Positions 29,006-37,464 of a stretch of 64,000 bases of DNA are shown piece by piece; position 1 is the first letter of the stretch; every line of letters starts with the position of its first letter. The notes under the pieces were generated by a model. That model worked only from the letters and a program-made list of their open reading frames with translations, made no database searches and was not told the origin of the DNA. The position numbers were made by a program, and so were the translations under genes. The stretch is from Bacteroidia bacterium (GTDB lineage Bacteria > Bacteroidota > Bacteroidia > NS11-12g > UBA9320): positions 1-64,000 of the forward strand of contig JADLGN010000030.1 of assembly GCA_020849295.1 (NCBI GenBank). The letters run 5' to 3'.

Positions 29006-31906
29006 ATGATAAAATATATTTTTAATTTTTGTTTATTAATTTTGGGCATTACATACACATGTAATGCCCAAAATTATAAATACATAAAGCAATTTGGAGA
29101 TTTAAGTAGCGAAATGTTTCCAATTTGTAAAATTTTACCGAATGGTAATTCAATTGTTGCTTGGAGGTTTTTGGACTCTACCAAAATTGATAATTTTAAA
29201 ATTCATTCTTCATCAGGTAAAAATCCTACTTTTCCATCTGTTATAGCTTATTTAAATAAAGAAGGGAAAACGAAATGGATTTGGAAACCAGATGATTGCA
29301 ATTCATATTTTATAATCAATGATATTTTATTTTCGTCTTCCGATAGTAAAATTTATTTCATTTGTAGTTTTAATAATTATGCGAAAATAAACAATATCAC
29401 TTATAAAGGTAGATTCAATTATTGCATTATTAGTATTGATACTAATGGTAATTTTAATAATATATATACAATGTCTGATACTAGTAGGATACAATTTGAA
29501 TCGTTGACAATTAACAATAGAAATGAAATTTTATTAGGAATAAGTTATATAAAACATCAAAATTCTAAACTTTTTATTCCTGGTTTAAATCTTACAATTC
29601 AAAATACAAGTTGTTTTATAATAAAACTTGATAAAAATTTAAATCTTTTAAAATTATCTGAGCCTATTTTTGGCAGAGCAATAGGAAAATTTATTCTAAA
29701 TACATCACCCTCAAATACTTTATTATGTATGACATCTTTTTTGGACACATTTAAAATTTCTAATATAAAATATAATAAAGGACAAATTGTTCAAACAACT
29801 TATTTATTTTATTTAGATAGTAATCTCCAGTTTATAAAAAATGTTCAACTATTTTCAAGTAAAGGGAAAAAATCTTATATTTTAATTAATTCATTCAAAA
29901 TATTTAGTGATTTGAGTATTGTTATAGGGGGGGAGTTTAATGATTCTATAAATATAATTAAAGATTCTATAAAAATAATTAATAGAAAATTACCTTACAG
30001 TCATTTTCCTTTGATTGTACTTCTTGATTCTAATCTTAAATTAAAATGGATAAAATTACCAAAAATTGATACTTTTGATTATTTTAGTCATTTTTCTACC
30101 CAAGTTATTGACATTGAAATTGTAGGTGATTATATTGTTTTTGGAGGTACGATAGGGGGTAATGCAATATTTGACGATTTTAACCTTCCAGATTCTTTAG
30201 GTAGAATTTGGTTTTTTAAAACAGATAAATTTGGTAATATTTTATGGATGAATAGAATTTCTAATTCAATATACTACCAAATTTTAAGTAGTATAAGTGC
30301 AAATAATAGAAAAGAAATTTTGCTTTCAGGTTTCTTATCAGGTTCTGTATTATTAAACAATAAATTATATACTACTAATATTAATTATGATATAATCTTA
30401 ATGAAAATCCACGACATTGATATTATTCGAGGTTATGTAAAAAGCGGTCCCTACTGTGCTGGCGATACCATAAAAATACCATACTCTAAAAACGGAGATT
30501 TTAATAACAACAATGAGTTCATAGCTCAACTTAGCGATGAGTACGGAAATTTTACTGGTAAAGAAATGGAATTGGGAAGTATAAAAAGCGATACAGATGG
30601 GGTAATAAATGGGGTATTACCGCTGTTTGATATAGCAAGCAGCCCGCATTACCGAATAAGAATCATTAGCACAAGTCCTGTAGTGCAGAGCTATTACAAG
30701 TACGATACTTTGCGATTGCTCATATACAGTAAAGACACCGCAAATGCAGGAAGAGATACTTCAATATGCAAAGGTGCAAGCATAAAACTTACAACTAAAG
30801 GCGGCAGCCGCTGGCACTGGAGTCCGGGAGGATTAACGAAAGACAGTACTTTAAAAACCACAACTGCAAATCCCGATAAAACCACAAAATATAGAATAAT
30901 AATGAGCGACAGCAGCGGTTGTGGAAAAATAGATACAGCTTATAAAATGGTATATTTAAAACCACCACTAAAAATAACAGACTTGCCTCAAGATACACAA
31001 ATATGCAAAAACGATGAAGTTTATTTTAATATAAATCCAAACGGTGGTTTAGGTAATAATTATTACTATAAGTGGCTTTCGCAATACAATGTACCACTTT
31101 CTTTAAGCTATTCAATCAAACTGAAAATTACTAAACCTGTGAATATAAAGGCTGTATTAAGTGATGGATGTACTATAAAAAATGATACTCAAACTATAAA
31201 CATAAAATTTAAAAACCAAGCATTTTCTCAGCATTTAACAGATACTTTAATATGCAGCAATACAGAAACACTACTAAAATTAAGACCTTCAACGGGCGAA
31301 ACAAAAAATTACACTTATTGTTGGTATTCTCCATTGAATGAAGTTTTATCAAATACAGATACACTGCGATATAAGCCAGAACAAAATACAATTCTAAAAG
31401 CTATAATTACAAATGTGTGCAATGATATAAGCGATACATCAGAAATAAAAATTACAATACCCGAAGCTATTATTACCAAAATAGAAAAACCAACTTGTTT
31501 TGACAGCAGTTTAAAATTAAGTGTAAATGCCAAAGGCGGGTACAAAAACATACTTACTAATGTTTGGTATCGAGCCTCAAAACCAATAGACATGGGTAAA
31601 ACCTTGAGTCTGGAAGGAATTAATACAAAGCAGAAAATTAAGGTAATAAGCAGAGATTTTTGCAAAACCGAACAAAAGGATAGCATTATGCTATTTCCTC
31701 AGGCAAGGGCAAAAATAAAAACTACAAAAGATTCAGTATGTGAAAACCAAAGCATATTAATCCAAAATAAAAGTTCTTCAATAATTCCATATACTTCAAT
31801 TCTTAGTTGGGAAAATAACATTACACAACTCCTGATAAAAGACACCTCAATACAACTCAATAATATTGGAAAGCAATACATAAAACTTAGTATTAAAACA
31901 GTGTAG
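29006..31906 (+). CDS. Large secreted Ig-like repeat protein, interrupted at its 3' end
   Basis: A 966-residue open frame with a signal peptide (to 'ITYTCNAQN'). The first 470 residues resemble the beta-propeller-like 'SBBP' style ('NGNSIVAW', 'FIIKLDKNLNLL'). The rest is Ig/PKD-like modules, each with a 'DTSICKGASIKLTTKGGSRW'-type opening. The first part is markedly more AT-rich than the second, so the gene looks like a mosaic. It stops at a TAG inside what should be another module; the following 545 bases in another frame continue the module and end in a gliding-motility-type CTD. The two pieces are therefore probably one gene broken by a frameshift. Function is likely surface adhesion or display, by analogy only. 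Confidence 0.7.
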   Translation: MIKYIFNFCLLILGITYTCNAQNYKYIKQFGDLSSEMFPICKILPNGNSIVAWRFLDSTKIDNFKIHSSSGKNPTFPSVIAYLNKEGKTKWIWKPDDCNSYFIINDILFSSSDSKIYFICSFNNYAKINNITYKGRFNYCIISIDTNGNFNNIYTMSDTSRIQFESLTINNRNEILLGISYIKHQNSKLFIPGLNLTIQNTSCFIIKLDKNLNLLKLSEPIFGRAIGKFILNTSPSNTLLCMTSFLDTFKISNIKYNKGQIVQTTYLFYLDSNLQFIKNVQLFSSKGKKSYILINSFKIFSDLSIVIGGEFNDSINIIKDSIKIINRKLPYSHFPLIVLLDSNLKLKWIKLPKIDTFDYFSHFSTQVIDIEIVGDYIVFGGTIGGNAIFDDFNLPDSLGRIWFFKTDKFGNILWMNRISNSIYYQILSSISANNRKEILLSGFLSGSVLLNNKLYTTNINYDIILMKIHDIDIIRGYVKSGPYCAGDTIKIPYSKNGDFNNNNEFIAQLSDEYGNFTGKEMELGSIKSDTDGVINGVLPLFDIASSPHYRIRIISTSPVVQSYYKYDTLRLLIYSKDTANAGRDTSICKGASIKLTTKGGSRWHWSPGGLTKDSTLKTTTANPDKTTKYRIIMSDSSGCGKIDTAYKMVYLKPPLKITDLPQDTQICKNDEVYFNINPNGGLGNNYYYKWLSQYNVPLSLSYSIKLKITKPVNIKAVLSDGCTIKNDTQTINIKFKNQAFSQHLTDTLICSNTETLLKLRPSTGETKNYTYCWYSPLNEVLSNTDTLRYKPEQNTILKAIITNVCNDISDTSEIKITIPEAIITKIEKPTCFDSSLKLSVNAKGGYKNILTNVWYRASKPIDMGKTLSLEGINTKQKIKVISRDFCKTEQKDSIMLFPQARAKIKTTKDSVCENQSILIQNKSSSIIPYTSILSWENNITQLLIKDTSIQLNNIGKQYIKLSIKTV

Positions 31907-32451
31907 GATGTACTACCTCAGACTCTGCTATAATGCATGTAATACAAAATCCTGATGCCTTGTTTGATATAATTCCTCAAAATCCTACGGTTGATAATGG
32001 TAGTATAGAATTAAGCCCTAAAAACAAAGGTTATAATAAATACATCTGGCAAATAGGCAATGATTTAAAAATACAACATCTGTATTGGAGCATAGTACGA
32101 TTACCGGTTTTTGATACTTCAACTTTTAGAGCAACATTAACCGTAAAAAACAAATACGGATGCACAGATACCGTAAGTCAAACAATAAAAATAGCAGAAT
32201 CTGATGCATTTTATATCCCCAATGCGGTAAGCAATAACAGCGATGGGCTTAATGATGAATTTGCCCCATACGGATGGAAGGTAGAGAGCTACAATATGAT
32301 AATAGTTGCTAGAACATATCGTTTAGTTTACCAAGGCTGCACTCCTTGGCACCCTATACATGAAGAAGGCGTATATGTTTACCTAATGAAAGTAAAATTC
32401 AATGACGGTTCAGAAAAGTATTACAAAGGGAATTTGCATGTTTTGAAGTGA
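31903..32451 (+). pseudogene. Frameshifted 3' end of the 29006 gene with degraded CHU_C-type (T9SS type B) sorting domain
   Basis: From 31903 another frame reads 'VGCTTSDSAIMHVIQN', the natural continuation of the module that ends at 31906. The junction has GTGTA where GTA would keep frame, as if GT were doubled. Downstream is one more PKD-like module ('TLTVKNKYGCTDTVSQTI') and the type B sorting domain ('AFYIPNAVSNNSDGLNDEF' ... 'EEGVYVYLMKV'). The usual 'IFNRWG...GWDG' core is replaced by unlike residues. The ATG at 31933 would give a 172-residue orphan without signal peptide, so I do not believe in a separate gene. A sequencing or assembly error is the alternative. Confidence 0.6.
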
Positions 32452-32828
32452 ATTTGTAGTAATAAAAAAAATATTTTTGTATTATGAAATGCTAAGATTA
32501 TTTTACTGTATCGTACTAAAAAAAGTTTACAGATTAATTTATTAATCCTGTTATAATTTTACAATTCAATTTTAGTCCTGAAATGACTTTACTTTTTCTG
32601 ACAATTTTTACACTTTTTTTGTGTAAACCTATTTAACTTTTCTTACTCTTAACTGACGACTTTTTTTCTGGCTTTTCAAATTAAATCCCAATAACGACAA
32701 GGCTTTCTACCTCAATTATTTCCAAAATTAAAAAAAGTTCGGATAAGTGTAAAAAAATTAATAATATTTTGTTAATACGATAAAATCGTAGTTATTTTGC
32801 AAATTATATTATAAAAATTCAAAAAGCT
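32452..32828 (+). other. Intergenic region before the 32829 lipoprotein
   Basis: 377 bases with no supported gene. It is T-rich in its middle (32580-32660) and holds a short inverted repeat ACGAT/ATCGT near 32777-32789. A weak promoter-like pair, TTTTG (32767-32771) and TTATTTTG (32792-32799), has imperfect spacing and a one-base-off -7 box. The leader of the lipoprotein gene probably starts here. Confidence 0.4.
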
Positions 32829-33689
32829 ATGAAATTAAAAAAATTATTATTTTATTCAATTACAGTATTCGGTCTATTGTTTATTCTAAATTCTTGCGGA
32901 GATGAATCAGCTAATCCTGCACCTGAAATTGACCTTATTTCTGAGTCAGGCTCAATCACTACAGATATTAGTATGGATGGAGATACAACTTTTAAAATTG
33001 TATTCAGTGTAAGAGATGATTCAAAAAAGATTAAAAAAGTAGAAGTAACATCAACTGTTGATGGTAGAGTTACATTACAACTTGACACTACTATTAATGA
33101 AACATATACAAAAATCAAATTAAACCGTCGTACTCTTGCGCGTAAAGCAAGTGAAAAATGGACAATTACTGCCAGTGATGATGCAGGAATTAGTTCAAGC
33201 AAATCTATAACTATTACTACAACAACAGACAAAGCAGGAGCTCCACTTACATCTTATGATAAAGACGCTCTTGGTGCTCCTTTAAGAGTATGGAATTTCT
33301 TAGGTTCAAAAGCAGGTGCATTTGATTTGCTTGACGGTGCTCCAAAAGTATCTGGTGACAATAATGCTGATAAAGATTTACAAGATTCTGTTACAGTTTC
33401 TGAACTTGCTGCGTGGCCACACAGATGGACAAGTAAAAATGCTACAATGTTTAAAAAAGTAACTTCTTATACTTATGAAACTATTTCTAATACAGGTCAA
33501 CTAGATGCAGCTTGGGATGCTTCAGGTACTGCTGTAAAATGGATGGTAGTAAATACAGGTGATTTGATAATAGCAAAACTTAGAGGAACAGACACTAAAG
33601 TACTGATTAAAGTTACAGATGTTGTTGTTACTCCTGGTACTGGCGAAAATAATGACTACGTTCAATTTAACTTTAAGAAAAAGATTTAA
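32829..33689 (+). CDS. Lipoprotein of unknown function with Ig-like domain
   Basis: A 286-residue lipoprotein with a basic N-terminus, a hydrophobic stretch and lipobox 'LNSC' (lipidated Cys23). Residues about 35-140 look like an Ig/Bacterial_Ig beta domain ('VFSVRDDSKKIKKVEVTST', 'WTITASDDAGISSSKSITI'). The C-terminal part, beginning at 'GAPLRVWNFLGSKAGAFDL', has no family I recognise. Codon use is more regular and less AT-rich than its neighbours, and a strong UUCG-loop terminator follows, so the gene may be well expressed. No partner is evident; pfkA follows the terminator and is probably separate. Confidence 0.75.
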   Translation: MKLKKLLFYSITVFGLLFILNSCGDESANPAPEIDLISESGSITTDISMDGDTTFKIVFSVRDDSKKIKKVEVTSTVDGRVTLQLDTTINETYTKIKLNRRTLARKASEKWTITASDDAGISSSKSITITTTTDKAGAPLTSYDKDALGAPLRVWNFLGSKAGAFDLLDGAPKVSGDNNADKDLQDSVTVSELAAWPHRWTSKNATMFKKVTSYTYETISNTGQLDAAWDASGTAVKWMVVNTGDLIIAKLRGTDTKVLIKVTDVVVTPGTGENNDYVQFNFKKKI

Positions 33690-33717
33690 TTGTTTTTTTA
33701 AAAATATTTTACAAAAC

Positions 33718-33744
33718 AGCCTCGCTTCGGCGGGGCTTTTTTTA
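33718..33744 (+). terminator. Strong terminator with UUCG tetraloop
   Basis: Stem GCCTCGC / GCGGGGC (one T-G pair) closes a TTCG tetraloop and is followed by TTTTTTT. It lies 29 bp past the lipoprotein stop and ends about 10 bp before the pfkA start. Confidence 0.9.
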
Positions 33745-33754
33745 TTTTTGTGTT

Positions 33755-34723
33755 ATGAAAAAAATTGCAGTATTTACATCCGGTGGCGATTCGCCCGGAA
33801 TGAATGCCTGTATAAGAGCAGTAGTTCGTACTGCCAATTTTAATAATATAAAAGTTGTGGGGATTATGAATGGCTACAAAGGTATGATAGATGGCGAGTT
33901 TGTTAATCTTACAACTGAATCGGTAGCTAATATTATTCAAAGAGGTGGAACTATACTTAAAACATCGAGGTGTGAAGAGTTTAAAACGGTTGATGGCAGA
34001 AAAACAGCTTATGAAAATTTAAAAAAAAATCAAATTGAAGGATTAATATGTATAGGTGGCGACGGTACTTATACAGGTGCTGAAATTTTTTATAATGAGT
34101 TTGAAATTCCGTCAATTGGTATTCCAGGAACTATAGATAATGACTTATATGGCACTGACCATACAATAGGGTATGACACTGCTCTTAATACAGCAATGGA
34201 TGCTATAGATAAAATACGAGATACTGCCGATTCTCATAATAGAATTTTTATAGTAGAAGTAATGGGAAGAAGTGCCGGATTTATAGCACTTGCGGTGGGC
34301 ATTGCAGGTGGTGCAGAATCAATAATTATCCCTGAAGATACTGAAGACGAAATCAGATTGTTTGAAAATTTCAGGAATACTAATCGCCGTAAAAAGTCTT
34401 TTTCAATTATTGTAGTTGCAGAGGGCGAAAAAGGTGGCTCAACTTATATTTACAATAAACTAAAAAAAGAATTTCCTCAACTTGATATAAGAACAACTGT
34501 ATTAGGACATATTCAAAGGGGTGGTAATCCATCGGCACGTGACAGAATACTTGCTACACGTCTTGGTGTTTCGTCAGTAGAAAGATTGCTTGAAGGAGGC
34601 AAAAATGAATGTGCAGGAATGATAAACAATAAAGTTTGCTTTACCTCATATCATGATGCAATAAAAACAAAAAAGCAACTTCCTACATATATTTATTCTT
34701 TGATTAATATACTTTCAAGTTAA
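33755..34723 (+). CDS. pfkA: ATP-dependent 6-phosphofructokinase
   Basis: Glycolytic kinase making fructose-1,6-bisphosphate. Motifs: 'TSGGDSPGMNA' at the N-terminus, 'IGGDGTYTGA', 'PGTIDNDLYGTDHTIGYDTA' with the catalytic Asp, 'EVMGRSAGFIAL' and 'LGHIQRGGNPSARDR'. Gly in GGDG and Gly in PGTIDND mark the ATP-using type; pyrophosphate-using enzymes have Asp and Lys there. The length of 322 residues is standard for the bacterial A-type. It converges with the formate dehydrogenase genes with 20 bp between stops and no visible hairpin. Confidence 0.97.
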   Translation: MKKIAVFTSGGDSPGMNACIRAVVRTANFNNIKVVGIMNGYKGMIDGEFVNLTTESVANIIQRGGTILKTSRCEEFKTVDGRKTAYENLKKNQIEGLICIGGDGTYTGAEIFYNEFEIPSIGIPGTIDNDLYGTDHTIGYDTALNTAMDAIDKIRDTADSHNRIFIVEVMGRSAGFIALAVGIAGGAESIIIPEDTEDEIRLFENFRNTNRRKKSFSIIVVAEGEKGGSTYIYNKLKKEFPQLDIRTTVLGHIQRGGNPSARDRILATRLGVSSVERLLEGGKNECAGMINNKVCFTSYHDAIKTKKQLPTYIYSLINILSS

Positions 34724-34743
34724 GCTAAATTTTAATTGAAAAA

Positions 34744-37464
34744 TTAATTTACAGGTTTAAATTTACCTTTGCTTTTACGAATATCAACAGCCACAACTTT
34801 GTATTCAGGGCATAGGGCTTCACTGTCATTTACATCAGAAGTTAACAAATTCATCTGAACCAAAGGAAAATGAAACGTTGAAGACAAAACTCCCGAATTT
34901 ACTTCATAGGTAATATGGGCTTTTACATCAATTTTGCCTCTTGCACTTGTTATACAAACCATATCACCTTCTTCTATAAAGTGTTTTTGTGCATCAATTG
35001 GATTAATAAGTAATACATCATCCTCTACTATTTTAGAAATATTTGTACGCCTGGTCATAGCACCACAATTGTAATGCTCGAGTTCGCGATTTGTAGTAAG
35101 AATATATGGAAAATCTTTTGAATTCTCTAATAATTCAGGAGACTCTTTCCATGTTGCAGTATAAAACTTTCCTTTTCCTCTTTTAAAACTTTCAGTATGC
35201 AAAATTTTAGTATCACTACCATCGGGCAATACAGGCCATTGTTTTCCATTTTTACCTAATTCATTCCATTTTACTCCTGCAAAAAATGGCACAATTTGAG
35301 ATATTTCATCAAGAAGATTTTCTGGGTTATAGTTACTTTGGGGATATCCTAATTTATTCATTATATCACAAACTATCTGTCCGTCAGGTTTTGTTCCTTC
35401 AATAGGCTCAACAACGGCATTCACTTTCTGAATTCGTCTTTCACCATTTGTAAATGTTCCACTCTTTTCAAGAAATGATGAAGCCGGTAAAACTACATGA
35501 GCCATTTTTGCTGTTTCTGTCATAAAAATTTCTTTCACAACAAGCAAATCAAGCTGTAATAGTGCGTTTACAACATAATTTGTATTTGGGTCTGTTTGTA
35601 CAATATCTTCTCCCATTAACAACAATCCTTTCAGTTTGCCTTCGGTCATTGCATCATACATTTCAGGTATGCGATAGCCTACCTTATCAGATAGCTTTAC
35701 ATTATAAAAATCTTCATATCTTTTATGAATTTCAGGATTGGTTATATCAAGATAACCAGGTCCCTGATTAGGCTGACAACCCATATCTGCCGCACCTTGT
35801 ACATTATTTTGTCCCCTTAATGGATTTACTCCTACACCTTTTTTACCTATATTTCCGGTAATCATTGCTAAATCAGCAAGAAGCATTACAGAATATGTCC
35901 CTTGCGAGTGTTCTGTAACTCCTAACCCATGAAAAGACATTGCTTTATCTGCTGTTGCATAAGCTATTGCTGCCTCTTTTACCAAATTTTTATTTACACC
36001 ACATATATTTTCAAGTTCATCAATGTTTTGATTTAAGATATGATTTTTAAAATCTTCATATCCCTCTGTGCGATTTTCAATAAAATCATTATCTTCAAGA
36101 GATGCTTTTACAATAAAATAAAGCATCATATTCAAAATTGCCACATTTGTACCTGGCTTTAGTTGTAAATGGTATTTAGCATATCTTGATAGTTCTGTTT
36201 TGCGTGGATCAATTACTATAATTGGCTTTTTCATTGCAAACTGTTTTAGTTTTGCTCCTGTTACAGGGTGGGCATGAGTAGGGTTGGCACCTGTTATAAG
36301 TATTAAATCTGTAAAATTAATATCTTCTATGGAGTTGGTTGCTGCACTAGTGCCGAATGTTCTTTGCATACCTGTAGCTGTTGGGCTATGACATACTCTT
36401 GCACAACTATCAATATTATTAGTGCCTATAGCTACCCTCATAAGTTTTTGCATAAGATAGTTTTCTTCGTTTGTGCATCTTGCCGATGAAATACCTGCAA
36501 TATAATCGGCACCATGTTTTGATTTTATTTCATTAATTTTTGATGAAATATAGTTATATGCCTCATCCCATGTTGAAGGAATTAATTCTCCATTTTTTCT
36601 TATCAATGGAGTTGTCAATCTTTCGGGGTGATTATAAAATGAAAATGCATATCTTCCTTTTATGCATGTATGACCACTATTTACTTCTGCATCATAGGGT
36701 GCTTGTATTGATTTTACTTTTCCGTTTGATACTGCTACATCAAGATTGCAGCCAACCCCGCAGTATGTGCAAACTGTTCTTACTTTTTTATCAAATACTA
36801 CTGATTTTGATTCAAAAACATCAGAAATTGCTGAGGTAGGACATGCTTGAGCACATGCACCACAACTTACACAATCTGAATCAAAAAAGTTTTTATTATC
36901 GCTTTTTATTATATGACTGTCAAAACCTCTGCCAGCCATATTAAGTACCATTTCACCTTGTACTTCGTCGCAAGCTCTTATACATCTAAAACAATTTATG
37001 CATTTTGATAATTCAGAAGTCATAAATGGATGACTATGGTCTTTTTGCCTGTCAAAATGATTTTTTCCGTCAGGGTATCTTATATCTCTTATGCCAACTT
37101 TGGCTGCTACTGTTTGCAACTCACAATTATTATTTACTTCACAAGTAAGGCAATCTAACGGATGGTCAGTAAGAACCAACTCAATAATATTTTTTCTTAA
37201 ACGATTTACCTTGTCTGTATGCGTATAAATATATGAACCTTCAATTACCGGAGTATGACACGAAGCTACCGTTTTGGTATTTCCGTTTACTTGTAATGCT
37301 ACTTCTACGGTACACATTCTACACGACCCAAATGGTTCAAGATTTGGAGCATCGCACAATGTAGGTATGTAATCGTAATCATTGTACTTTCTTACAAATG
37401 AAAGTATGGTTTCGCCTTCTGCATAGTTAAAAGGCATATTATTTATAAATGCTGTTTTACTCAT
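34744..37464 (-). CDS. NAD-linked formate dehydrogenase, molybdopterin catalytic subunit (FdsA/FdhF type)
   Basis: A 906-residue catalytic subunit for formate oxidation to CO2 (or the reverse). In order: N-terminal [2Fe-2S] ferredoxin domain ('FGSCRMCTVEV'), a His-Cys [4Fe-4S] segment ('HPLDCLTCEVNNNCELQ'), a two-cluster ferredoxin domain ('CINCFRCIRAC', 'CVSCGACAQACP'), a Mo/W-bisPGD [4Fe-4S] site ('CTYCGVGCNL') and the molybdopterin domains. The active-site residue is Cys358 followed by His359 in 'CARVCHSPT'; the selenocysteine form would have TGA there. There is no twin-arginine signal, so it is cytoplasmic. Start ATG 37464 gives the usual 'MSKTAFINN' and overlaps the upstream gene by 8 bp. 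No fdhD or molybdopterin gene is in the window. Confidence 0.92.
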   Translation of the reverse strand: MSKTAFINNMPFNYAEGETILSFVRKYNDYDYIPTLCDAPNLEPFGSCRMCTVEVALQVNGNTKTVASCHTPVIEGSYIYTHTDKVNRLRKNIIELVLTDHPLDCLTCEVNNNCELQTVAAKVGIRDIRYPDGKNHFDRQKDHSHPFMTSELSKCINCFRCIRACDEVQGEMVLNMAGRGFDSHIIKSDNKNFFDSDCVSCGACAQACPTSAISDVFESKSVVFDKKVRTVCTYCGVGCNLDVAVSNGKVKSIQAPYDAEVNSGHTCIKGRYAFSFYNHPERLTTPLIRKNGELIPSTWDEAYNYISSKINEIKSKHGADYIAGISSARCTNEENYLMQKLMRVAIGTNNIDSCARVCHSPTATGMQRTFGTSAATNSIEDINFTDLILITGANPTHAHPVTGAKLKQFAMKKPIIVIDPRKTELSRYAKYHLQLKPGTNVAILNMMLYFIVKASLEDNDFIENRTEGYEDFKNHILNQNIDELENICGVNKNLVKEAAIAYATADKAMSFHGLGVTEHSQGTYSVMLLADLAMITGNIGKKGVGVNPLRGQNNVQGAADMGCQPNQGPGYLDITNPEIHKRYEDFYNVKLSDKVGYRIPEMYDAMTEGKLKGLLLMGEDIVQTDPNTNYVVNALLQLDLLVVKEIFMTETAKMAHVVLPASSFLEKSGTFTNGERRIQKVNAVVEPIEGTKPDGQIVCDIMNKLGYPQSNYNPENLLDEISQIVPFFAGVKWNELGKNGKQWPVLPDGSDTKILHTESFKRGKGKFYTATWKESPELLENSKDFPYILTTNRELEHYNCGAMTRRTNISKIVEDDVLLINPIDAQKHFIEEGDMVCITSARGKIDVKAHITYEVNSGVLSSTFHFPLVQMNLLTSDVNDSEALCPEYKVVAVDIRKSKGKFKPVN

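Noticed and set aside
31933-32451. Independent 172-residue gene
   Set aside because: No signal peptide, begins in mid-module, and the frame extends upstream to join the preceding gene; better explained as its broken 3' end.
33743-33750. TATTTTTG, an exact TAnnTTTG match before pfkA
   Set aside because: It lies inside the T-run of the terminator and only 4 nt before the pfkA ATG, so it is probably a by-product of the T-run.
36391-36393. Selenocysteine at the formate dehydrogenase active site
   Set aside because: The codon is TGT (Cys), and no in-frame TGA or hairpin is present.
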